NCBI GenBank assembly: GCA_030600745.1 | Contig: JAUVLL010000177.1 | Coordinates: forward strand, 1 to 7,004 | Origin: Spirochaetaceae bacterium | Lineage (GTDB): Bacteria > Spirochaetota > Spirochaetia > B11-G9 | Reading direction: 5' to 3' | Length of the DNA: 7,004 nucleotides | Shown here: positions 1 to 5,797 of the stretch, in pieces | Numbering within the stretch: the stretch's first letter is position 1 | Layout of the letters: each line of letters begins with the position of its first letter | Notes under the pieces: model-generated | Database searches by the model: none | What the model saw: the letters and a program-made list of their open reading frames with translations, nothing else | What the model was told of the DNA's origin: nothing | Position numbers and translations under genes: made by a program

Positions 1-1613
1 CCTGCATGGGCTGCTTCAATAGCTGCATTCATAGCAAGCAGATTTGTCTGGGAGGCTATACCATTGATAATTTCTGTTACATTGATGATATCTCCTGCAA
101 TACCTGCAACTTCTGTAATAAATTTATTTGTTTTTTCAACCTGCTGCTCTCCCCCTTCTGTTACCTTTTTTAGAGTTTCTGCAGATTTACCTCTATCCTG
201 GGCAATTTGGGTTACACTTTGTATAGTAGAAGTAATTTCCTCAATAGCAGTTGTAGATTCTTCAACTGCAGCAGACTGGTCCTGAATAAGCTTGTTTAAT
301 AATTCAATGGAAGTTTTTATTACATCAGATGCTTTTTCGGAACTGTGCACACTCTCTGTCAGACTGCCCATTTTTTTATTCATGGAATTAATATTTGCAT
401 CTATCTCGGTAGTTGCCGCGGCAGTTTCTGAAGCCGCTGCAGCAATAGCCTCTGTCAGTTCCATACTTCTTGTAGAGGAACTTTGAGTATTGGAAATTAA
501 AACCCTGAATGCCTCTATGGATTTATTAACATATTCTGCTACCTTTCCTAACTCATCATTCTTTTTATAATCAATACTCGTTGAGAGATCACCGGATTTC
601 AAACGGCCTGTATCCCTAATAATTATCTTCATAGGTTTGGATATAGATCCTGAAATAACAAAAGCCAGAATAATCTCTATAATAATAGCCGCGGCGGCAA
701 TAATAATTCCGAACCGTATTGAGTCCTTTACATTTTTACGGAGGACAATTTCCTCCTTGTTAAGAATAAGATTCATATTATTCATAGCTTGAATTAAAAC
801 AGGTTCCATTTCATGTACTGCAGCCTGTAATTTTGCAACAGTTTCTGTAATGTCATTATCTACTAATACCAGTTCCATAAAATCTGCCATGTAAATATCA
901 AGGGAGGAGTTCATCTCGTCCTTAATCGTCCGGGAAAGTCTGGATTTTGATATTGATTCCTTTATTTCACCTGCAGCAGCCTTAACTCTATCAATATATT
1001 TTGCAGTTCCTCTTAATAGATAATCCTTTTCATTCCTTCTTAACATTAAGTATTTAACCATTAAAGAATCTGAACTGTGAAGATCTATTAAATTTTCCAG
1101 ATTGTGAGCTGCTGTACGAAACTCACCTCTTAACCCGGAATCGGAGTCCAGCCCTTTTTTTATATGGAGCTCTACAGTATGAGAAAATTCGCTTTGATAA
1201 GCCTCAATGCTTGCTTTTAAACTTTTTAAAGCTACTTCAGACTGTGCAGTATATTCCTGATCATTCAGTACTGCACTAATTTTTTTATTCAGTAAGGCAA
1301 TACGTACAACAGAGGCGAACATCTCATCAGTTTTCTCTTTTACCTTTCCAGGGTACTCAAGATCCAAACGAAGAAAAAAATCCTTTTCTGATCTTCTGGC
1401 TTCAAGCATAGCGATATTCATACCTTTAGTAACAGATTTTTTTCTAATAATACTTTCAATAAAAAAGTCATATTGATCTCTGGTATCAATCAGACCGGAC
1501 ACAAGAAGGAAAGTAACCACTGAAAACAATATACTGATAACTGCAAATGCAAGTATAATTTTACGTCGAAGATCCAGACCACGATGTTTATTCGTTTTGT
1601 TATTAGTATTCAT
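1..1613 (-). CDS. Methyl-accepting chemotaxis protein, C-terminus cut by window edge
   Basis: This is a transmembrane chemoreceptor that would signal through CheW/CheA to the flagellar motor. I translated the minus strand from ATG 1613-1611, which has AGGAG six bases upstream; 537 complete codons follow without a stop. Residues 1-18 are basic and cytoplasmic, 19-42 form TM1, and about 43-300 form a mostly helical periplasmic sensor. TM2 is at about 301-320 and contains an unusual acidic Glu313. HAMP spans about 321-375 (Pro327, then DELG at 353-356). The methylated/signalling coiled coil runs from about 376. The last visible residues are the conserved hairpin tip (IASQTNLLAMNAAIEAAHA), so roughly the returning helix is missing. 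The sensor carries two related motifs, EARRSEKDFFLR (71-82) and LRRNEKDYLLR (191-201), plus GLRGEFRTAAHNLE (160-173). These suggest a helical bimodular (HBM) ligand-binding domain. The ligand is unknown. The MCP assignment is secure; the HBM assignment is moderate. Confidence 0.95.
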   Translation of the reverse strand, partial: MNTNNKTNKHRGLDLRRKIILAFAVISILFSVVTFLLVSGLIDTRDQYDFFIESIIRKKSVTKGMNIAMLEARRSEKDFFLRLDLEYPGKVKEKTDEMFASVVRIALLNKKISAVLNDQEYTAQSEVALKSLKASIEAYQSEFSHTVELHIKKGLDSDSGLRGEFRTAAHNLENLIDLHSSDSLMVKYLMLRRNEKDYLLRGTAKYIDRVKAAAGEIKESISKSRLSRTIKDEMNSSLDIYMADFMELVLVDNDITETVAKLQAAVHEMEPVLIQAMNNMNLILNKEEIVLRKNVKDSIRFGIIIAAAAIIIEIILAFVISGSISKPMKIIIRDTGRLKSGDLSTSIDYKKNDELGKVAEYVNKSIEAFRVLISNTQSSSTRSMELTEAIAAAASETAAATTEIDANINSMNKKMGSLTESVHSSEKASDVIKTSIELLNKLIQDQSAAVEESTTAIEEITSTIQSVTQIAQDRGKSAETLKKVTEGGEQQVEKTNKFITEVAGIAGDIINVTEIINGIASQTNLLAMNAAIEAAHA

Positions 1614-1700
1614 TACAAACTCCTACAGATATTTTAGCATAGTAAAAGGGTTAATACAAATAAAGACTTTTGCGATGTCTATAAATTCAGCTTGTTTTTG

Positions 1701-1764
1701 TGCTGGTCGCAAACAAGTTTGCTGCTCGCACATGCATCCTGGGCTTTTTGCGCCAGGTCACAGC
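1701..1764. repeat. GC-rich hairpin island, possible dispersed repeat
   Basis: 36 of these 64 bases are G or C, while the flanks are strongly AT-rich. It contains an inverted repeat GCAAAC-AA-GTTTGC (1709-1722). A second hairpin at 1738-1757 has CCTGG pairing with CCAGG across a T-rich loop, and its stem can extend by two G/C pairs with a bulge. The compositional break and tandem hairpins resemble small intergenic repeats of the REP or MITE kind, but only one copy is visible, so repeat status is inferred. Confidence 0.4.
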
Positions 1765-1826
1765 TAATATATTAGAGAAGAAGTATTTTTTAAGTAGAAA
1801 AAGTGATACAGCGCAAATAGCTTAAA

Positions 1827-1840
1827 TAGAAAAATTTCTA
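1827..1840. promoter_or_regulatory. TAGAAA-N2-TTTCTA dyad, candidate operator
   Basis: A perfect 6-bp inverted repeat with a 2-base centre lies immediately upstream of the extended -10 element, where a -35 box would sit. The position suits a repressor or activator site, but AT-rich dyads of this size also arise by chance. Confidence 0.25.
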
Positions 1841-1858
1841 GCATTTGTCAAATAATAC

Positions 1859-1867
1859 TGTTATAAT
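1859..1867 (+). promoter_or_regulatory. Extended -10 promoter for the HD-GYP gene
   Basis: A perfect TATAAT (1862-1867) is preceded by TG one base upstream (TGtTATAAT), the extended -10 form that can work without a good -35. The expected -35 position (about 1839-1844) shows no match. TTGTCA at 1845-1850 is too close (11 bases). Initiation near 1874 would give a leader of about 35 bases ahead of the GTG start. Confidence 0.5.
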
Positions 1868-1908
1868 TTCCACTAATTTATCAGTTATAAAATATATGAG
1901 GGATTTGT

Positions 1909-2994
1909 GTGCTTGTAGAACCGAAGGTTAATTCACCAATGAAGGTACTTATCGTAGATGATGAAATTTTTATAAGAGAAAGTTTATCCATTTTCCTTGA
2001 AGACGAGGGATTTGAAGTTCTTACTGCTGAAAATGGACTAACCGGAATTGAAGAATTTAGAAATAACCATCCTGATATTGTAATCCTCGACCTAAGAATG
2101 CCTGAGATGAGCGGAATGGAGGTTATCCCTAAAATAAGAGAAATTACAGATCTGGTACCAATTATTATTGTTTCCGGAAATAATGAAATAAGTGATGCTG
2201 TAGAAGCTCTAAGAATCGGGGCATGGGATTATATTACAAAACCTATTCAGAATCTAAATATGATGCTCCACAGAATGGAGCTCGTTTTAAATCAGGCACT
2301 TTTACTTAAAGAAAACCGGAACTACCATAATCACCTGGAAGAGATGGTGGATGAAAGGACAAAGGATCTTAAACTAAGCCGGAATAAACTTTCCGAAGCA
2401 ATGTTCAACACAATTCTGGTTCTTACACAAACTATTGAAGCTAAGGATCCATACACCAGGGGGCACTGCCTGCGGGTAAGCGAATACAGCGTAGCTATGG
2501 GTACGGAACTTGGATTCTCAAAGACAGATCTCTACAATCTTCAGCTTGGCGCTCTCCTCCATGATATTGGGAAGATAGGCATTCCTGGAATTATATTGAA
2601 CAAACCTGGTAAACTTACACCGGAAGAATATGAAGTAATAAAAAAACATCCTGAAATAGGAGAAAAAATTCTTAAAAATATCGATTATTTTAAACCCTTT
2701 TTAAATATTATCCGTCACCATCATGAGTGGAACAATGGGAATGGATATCCTGATAAAGAAATTGGGAGCATCTCTGTCAGCAATGCAATTGTTGCAATTG
2801 CCGATGTTTACGACAGCCTGGTTACGGACCGGCCATATAGAAATGCCATGAGCACAGAAAAAGCACTGGAAATACTAAAAGAACAAAAAGGTACTCAGTT
2901 TTGTCCAAGAATAACAGATCTGTTTTTTGATAAAAAAATATACAGAATACAGCATGATGATAAATTAAAAATTGAATTTGATTTTCAATATTAA
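1909..2994 (+). CDS. Response regulator with receiver and HD-GYP domains
   Basis: This 361-residue cytoplasmic two-component regulator has an N-terminal receiver (about 11-128): acidic pocket Asp17/Asp18, phospho-acceptor Asp61 in LDLRMPEMSG, Ser89, and Lys111-Pro112. A helical linker (about 129-165) follows. An HD-GYP domain (about 166-345), the family that hydrolyses cyclic di-GMP or related cyclic dinucleotides, comes next. Likely metal-site residues are His186, His218-Asp219 and Lys222 in HDIGKI, His247, His271/His272, and Asp299 in ADVYD; the GYP triplet is 279-281. The usual Asp of HHExxDGxGYP is Asn276, and the late FDP-type motif reads FCP, so activity should be tested rather than assumed. 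The GTG start has GAGGGA five bases upstream; ATG 1939 is the alternative and would begin right at the receiver. It is transcribed divergently from the chemoreceptor, and its partner kinase is not in the window. Confidence 0.94.
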   Translation: MLVEPKVNSPMKVLIVDDEIFIRESLSIFLEDEGFEVLTAENGLTGIEEFRNNHPDIVILDLRMPEMSGMEVIPKIREITDLVPIIIVSGNNEISDAVEALRIGAWDYITKPIQNLNMMLHRMELVLNQALLLKENRNYHNHLEEMVDERTKDLKLSRNKLSEAMFNTILVLTQTIEAKDPYTRGHCLRVSEYSVAMGTELGFSKTDLYNLQLGALLHDIGKIGIPGIILNKPGKLTPEEYEVIKKHPEIGEKILKNIDYFKPFLNIIRHHHEWNNGNGYPDKEIGSISVSNAIVAIADVYDSLVTDRPYRNAMSTEKALEILKEQKGTQFCPRITDLFFDKKIYRIQHDDKLKIEFDFQY

Positions 2995-3103
2995 TCAGAT
3001 TAGAGAGATGCAGGTTAAATCAGACGGAAAAAATTGCTGTGGAATCGGATGGAAAATCCTGGACAAAGTTCATTATCAGCCTTCCTCTTCATCCCTGTAG
3101 AGC

Positions 3104-3132
3104 TTGACAAAACCCTTAAAAATATACATATT
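3104..3132 (+). promoter_or_regulatory. Probable sigma-70-type promoter of the tRNA array
   Basis: A perfect TTGACA -35 (3104-3109) is followed after 17 bases by CATATT (3127-3132, 4 of 6 to consensus). TATTAG at 3129-3134 with a 19-base spacer is an alternative -10. The site lies just upstream of the first tRNA, as expected for a stable-RNA operon. The -35 is clear; the exact -10 is not. Confidence 0.6.
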
Positions 3133-3148
3133 AGCTGAACATCAGCAT

Positions 3149-3222
3149 GGTGGATATAGTTCAATCGGTAGAGCACCAGATTGTGGTTCTGGATGTTGCG
3201 GGTTCAAGTCCCGTTATCCACC
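3149..3222 (+). tRNA. tRNA-His (GTG)
   Basis: It folds as a full cloverleaf with acceptor GTGGATA/TATCCAC, a D arm, anticodon stem CCAGA/TCTGG with loop TTGTGGT, and T arm GCGGG/CCCGT. The extra 5' G at 3149 opposite discriminator C 3222 is the hallmark of histidine tRNA. It reads CAC/CAU. The 3' CCA is not encoded. It is the first gene of a five-tRNA array. Confidence 0.97.
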
Positions 3223-3249
3223 CTCCAATTTTTTATAATTGGGATGCAT

Positions 3250-3323
<74 letters not shown>

Positions 3324-3348
3324 GATGAAAAAAACGAATTAATATGAG

Positions 3349-3421
3349 GGGCCGTTAGCTCAGCTGGTAGAGCAACAGACTCTTAATCTGTGGGTCGAAG
3401 GTTCGACTCCTTCACGGCTCA
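3349..3421 (+). tRNA. tRNA-Lys (CTT)
   Basis: Anticodon loop CTCTTAA gives anticodon CTT, reading AAG. The acceptor stem GGGCCGT/ACGGCTC includes one G-U pair, and the discriminator is A. D and T arms are standard. CCA is not encoded. The AAA-reading TTT isoacceptor must be elsewhere in the genome. Confidence 0.96.
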
Positions 3422-3446
3422 TATTTTTTCTCAGTATTTTTCTCAG

Positions 3447-3528
3447 GCGAGAGTGGTGAAATTGGCAGACACGCTAGATTTAGGATCTAGTGCCGTAAGG
3501 TGTAAGGGTTCAAGTCCCTTCTCTCGCA
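3447..3528 (+). tRNA. tRNA-Leu (TAG)
   Basis: This 82-nt class II tRNA has a long variable arm (TGCC-GTAA-GGTG region). Anticodon stem CTAGA/TCTAG encloses loop TTTAGGA, giving anticodon TAG. The acceptor stem is GCGAGAG/CTCTCGC with discriminator A, typical for leucine. CCA is not encoded. Its acceptor stem and most of its T arm are shared with the following tRNA-Gly. Confidence 0.97.
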
Positions 3529-3567
3529 GCTATTTAATGATTAAGTTAATAAAATAGAACGATAAAC

Positions 3568-3639
3568 GCGAGAGTAGCTCAGCGGTAGAGCTCCACCTTG
3601 CCAAGGTGGATGTCGAGGGTTCAATTCCCTTCTCTCGCT
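3568..3639 (+). tRNA. tRNA-Gly (GCC)
   Basis: Anticodon stem CCACC/GGTGG encloses loop TTGCCAA, giving anticodon GCC (GGC/GGU). The acceptor stem is GCGAGAG/CTCTCGC, and discriminator T is normal for bacterial glycine tRNA. CCA is not encoded. It is the last gene of the array, 39 bases after tRNA-Leu and 21 bases before the terminator stem. Confidence 0.97.
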
Positions 3640-3660
3640 CTTTAGAACTGTAATATTGGG

Positions 3661-3689
3661 AAGCGGTCTGCAGATTAGATCGCTTTTTT
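3661..3689 (+). terminator. Rho-independent terminator of the tRNA array
   Basis: AAGCGGTCT (3661-3669) pairs with AGATCGCTT (3677-3685) across a 7-base loop. That is nine pairs including one G-U, and the second arm runs into a six-T tract (3684-3689). It separates the tRNA unit from tig. Flanking TTGGG (3656-3660) and CCCAA (3694-3698) could add an outer stem. Confidence 0.9.
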
Positions 3690-3707
3690 ATTGCCCAAAT
3701 ACCATCT

Positions 3708-3755
3708 CAGGTAGTATATTACAGGAAATTTTTGAGATATTACCTGTGTGCAGGT
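3708..3755. promoter_or_regulatory. CAGGT-type inverted repeats upstream of tig
   Basis: CAGGTAGTAT (3708-3717) and ATATTACCTG (3737-3746) form a 10-bp inverted repeat with one G-U type mismatch and a 19-base centre. The right arm also forms a second dyad, ACCTG-TGTG-CAGGT (3742-3755), and another CAGG lies at 3722-3725. The last dyad abuts the candidate -35 of tig. It could be an operator or alternative RNA hairpins. I do not recognise a known regulator site; it is not CIRCE and not a CtsR box. Confidence 0.4.
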
Positions 3756-3783
3756 TTAAGATATAAAATAAATTTAGTATAGT
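3755..3783 (+). promoter_or_regulatory. Candidate promoter of tig-clpP-clpX
   Basis: TATAGT (3778-3783, 5 of 6 to the -10 consensus) lies 17 bases after a weak -35, TTTAAG (3755-3760). It would start a leader of about 35 bases. TATAAA at 3762-3767 is a second possible -10. The terminator upstream means the operon needs a promoter in this 135-base gap. Confidence 0.45.
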
Positions 3784-3824
3784 GTGTGTTTCATACTACT
3801 CATGGAAAGAAAAAGAGGTATTTG

Positions 3825-5180
3825 ATGATCGCCAATAAAGAAGTAAAGGCAAGGGAAAATTCTTCAGTAGAATTAACAGTTACCATAACCAAAGATTATG
3901 CAAAAGAAGCATATATAAAGCTGCTGTCTGATTACAGTAAAAAAATACAAATAAAAGGTTTTCGAAAAGGAAAGACCCCTGCTCATGTTCTGGAACAAAA
4001 GTATGGTGAAGGAATAAGAGAAGAAACAGCTATAAATATTGCAGAAGAGAGTCTAAAGATTGTCTTTGATGAAATTGATGAAAAACCTCTACCCTACTCT
4101 GTACCAACCCTTCAGGAAGGTTCTGAAAAACTGAATTTTGATGAAGATTATAAGTTTTCAGTTGTGTATGATGTTTACCCTGTCATTAAGGTGGGAACTT
4201 ACAAAGATATTGAAATAGAAGCTCCCAATGTAAAAGTATTAAAAAAGGATGAAGACCGGGAGATTGAAAAACTGAGAGAACAGAATTCGGTTGTTATTGA
4301 AAAAACAGATGGAAAAGTTGAAAAAGATGATATCGTAACTATTAACTATTCAGAACTGGATGAAGATGGAAAAGAGATTGATGGAACTTCCCGGGAAGAT
4401 TTTGTTTTTACAGTAGGAACAGGATATAATATCTACAAACTTGATGATGATATTCTTGGTATGGAGAAAGATGAGGAAAAAATCCTCGACAAAGATTTTC
4501 CGGAAGAATTTGATAATACTGATCTTGCCGGGAAAAAGTTTAAAATCAAAGTAAAAGTTACAACAATCAAAGTAAATGAGCTCCCTGATCTGGATGATGA
4601 ACTGGCTCAGGATATCTCTGAAAAATATGAAACACTCAAAGATTTAAGGGCGGATATAAAGAAAAACCTTAAAGAATCTTTAGATAAAAAACTAAGAGAG
4701 ATTCAAACAGAAAAATTACTTGAAAAAATTGTTGAAAGTTCTGAAATTCCACTCCCTGAATCGATGCTTAAAGCAGAAATGGACAATTCATGGCAAAACT
4801 TTCTCATGCAGTCAAGAATGGATGAACAGCAAATAGTTCAAATTCTTGAGATGCAGGGAAAAACTAAAGACCTCCTTCTTGAGGAATGGAAACCAAATTC
4901 TGAAAAATCTTTAAAAGTTCAGCTTTTAATGGTAAAACTTATAGAAGATGAAAAAATCGAAGCCTCAGATGAAGAGATGGAAGAAGAGATAAAGACTCAA
5001 GCCATAGGTTCCGGTCAAAAATATGAAGATTTCAAAGAACTAATAGAGAAAAATAATTATAGATCCCATATTGAATCCGATGTTAAAAATAGAAAGCTTT
5101 TTGATTTTCTCTTAAAGAACAATACTGTTACAAAGGGAAAGAAAGTAGATTTCCTTGATTTAATGGATAATAATTTTTAA
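3825..5180 (+). CDS. tig: Trigger factor, ribosome-associated chaperone
   Basis: Trigger factor binds near the ribosomal exit tunnel and shields nascent chains. The protein is 451 residues, close to the family norm. The ribosome-binding domain (about 1-115) carries the signature GFRKGK at 45-50. An FKBP-like PPIase domain (about 150-245) follows, and the helical C-terminal chaperone arms occupy about 250-440. In the PPIase domain, the segment that in E. coli reads around PGFE is YKLDDD here (204-209), so isomerase activity may be weak or absent. I chose ATG 3825 because AGAGG (3814-3818) lies six bases upstream and the ribosome-binding domain starts there. The reading frame is open back to GTG 3786, but that start overlaps the promoter region and would add 13 unconserved residues. 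It is first in a tig-clpP-clpX operon, 19 bases before clpP. Confidence 0.96.
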   Translation: MIANKEVKARENSSVELTVTITKDYAKEAYIKLLSDYSKKIQIKGFRKGKTPAHVLEQKYGEGIREETAINIAEESLKIVFDEIDEKPLPYSVPTLQEGSEKLNFDEDYKFSVVYDVYPVIKVGTYKDIEIEAPNVKVLKKDEDREIEKLREQNSVVIEKTDGKVEKDDIVTINYSELDEDGKEIDGTSREDFVFTVGTGYNIYKLDDDILGMEKDEEKILDKDFPEEFDNTDLAGKKFKIKVKVTTIKVNELPDLDDELAQDISEKYETLKDLRADIKKNLKESLDKKLREIQTEKLLEKIVESSEIPLPESMLKAEMDNSWQNFLMQSRMDEQQIVQILEMQGKTKDLLLEEWKPNSEKSLKVQLLMVKLIEDEKIEASDEEMEEEIKTQAIGSGQKYEDFKELIEKNNYRSHIESDVKNRKLFDFLLKNNTVTKGKKVDFLDLMDNNF

Positions 5181-5199
5181 CTTAGGATGAGGAAAGAAT

Positions 5200-5796
5200 A
5201 TGAATGAACAGATGAATACACTGGTACCAATGGTTGTAGAGAGAACGGGTATTGGTGAAAGATCATACGATATATACTCACGACTCCTGAAAGACCGAAT
5301 AATATTTATTGATGGGGAGATAAACGATCTGGCTGCGGATCTTATTGTAGCACAGCTCCTTTTTCTTGAATCCCAGGATCCGGAAAGAGATATCAGTATA
5401 TACATAAATTCTCCCGGGGGAAGTGTAACAGCAGGACTCGCTGTATATGATACAATCCAATACATCAAACCTGATGTACAGACTATAGCAATGGGTCAGG
5501 CTTCATCTATGGGAGCTGTTCTTTTAGCATGTGGTACACCGGGAAAAAGGATGGCACTCCCATCTGCCAGAATACTTATTCATCAGCCCTGGGGAGGTGC
5601 TCAGGGACAGGCTATTGATATTGGTATACAGGCTAAAGAGATTGTAAGACTAAAACAGCTGCTAATAAAGTATTTTGCTGTCCATACCGGGAAAAAAGAA
5701 ATTGAAATAGCCTCTGATCTTGAACGTGATAATTTTATGTCAGCGGAAGAGGCAGTAAAATACGGACTCGTTGATAAAATTCTAAAAAGAGGATAA
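5200..5796 (+). CDS. clpP: ATP-dependent Clp protease proteolytic subunit
   Basis: ClpP is a cytoplasmic serine protease that assembles into a two-ring tetradecamer and degrades proteins fed to it by ClpX or other Clp ATPases. The 198-residue product has the complete catalytic triad: Ser103 in GQASSMGA, His128 in ILIHQP, and Asp177 in ERDNF. Other family marks are YSRLLKDRIIF (26-36), INSPGGSVTAG (69-79) and GGAQGQAIDI (132-141). Length matches a standard ClpP with a short N-terminal stretch before the mature body. ATG 5200 is preceded by GAGGA (5189-5193) at six bases. It follows tig by 19 bases and ends one base before the clpX start, consistent with co-transcription and matched production of protease and unfoldase. 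Confidence 0.98.
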   Translation: MNEQMNTLVPMVVERTGIGERSYDIYSRLLKDRIIFIDGEINDLAADLIVAQLLFLESQDPERDISIYINSPGGSVTAGLAVYDTIQYIKPDVQTIAMGQASSMGAVLLACGTPGKRMALPSARILIHQPWGGAQGQAIDIGIQAKEIVRLKQLLIKYFAVHTGKKEIEIASDLERDNFMSAEEAVKYGLVDKILKRG

Positions 5797-5797
5797 A

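Larger units (their letters stand above)
1614..1908. other. Divergent intergenic region between MCP and HD-GYP genes
   Basis: This 295-base stretch holds no supportable gene. It contains, left to right, the MCP ribosome binding site, a GC-rich hairpin island (1701-1764), a 12-bp palindrome (1764-1775), a TAGAAA-type dyad (1827-1840), and the extended -10 promoter of the HD-GYP gene. Both flanking genes must take their promoters from here. I found no convincing promoter for the MCP side. Confidence 0.85.

Noticed and set aside
64..486. Two plus-strand open frames of 73 and 64 codons
   Set aside because: They lie antisense to the chemoreceptor coding region, have low-complexity Ser/Val/Ala-rich translations and no ribosome binding site. 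They are shadows of the minus-strand gene.
1631..1659. Possible MCP promoter on the minus strand (TTGTAT, 17 bases, TAAAAT)
   Set aside because: The spacing is good, but the predicted start would fall inside the ribosome binding site and leave almost no leader.
1701..1725. Sigma-54 promoter (TGG...TTTGC)
   Set aside because: The GG and GC elements are 14 bases apart rather than the required 10.
3018..3057. Imperfect direct repeat AATCAGACGGAAAAA / AATCGGATGGAAAAT and a small GGAT/ATCC hairpin after the HD-GYP gene
   Set aside because: 12 of 15 matching bases and a 4-bp stem without a T tract are near chance level. It is not a terminator, and none was found for the HD-GYP gene.
3049..3138. 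29-codon plus-strand open frame between the HD-GYP gene and the tRNAs
   Set aside because: It has no convincing ribosome binding site, overlaps the tRNA promoter and shows no recognisable protein character.
3786..3824. Extended GTG start for trigger factor
   Set aside because: The 13 extra residues do not resemble the family, the GTG sits at the expected transcription start, and ATG 3825 has a well-placed AGAGG.
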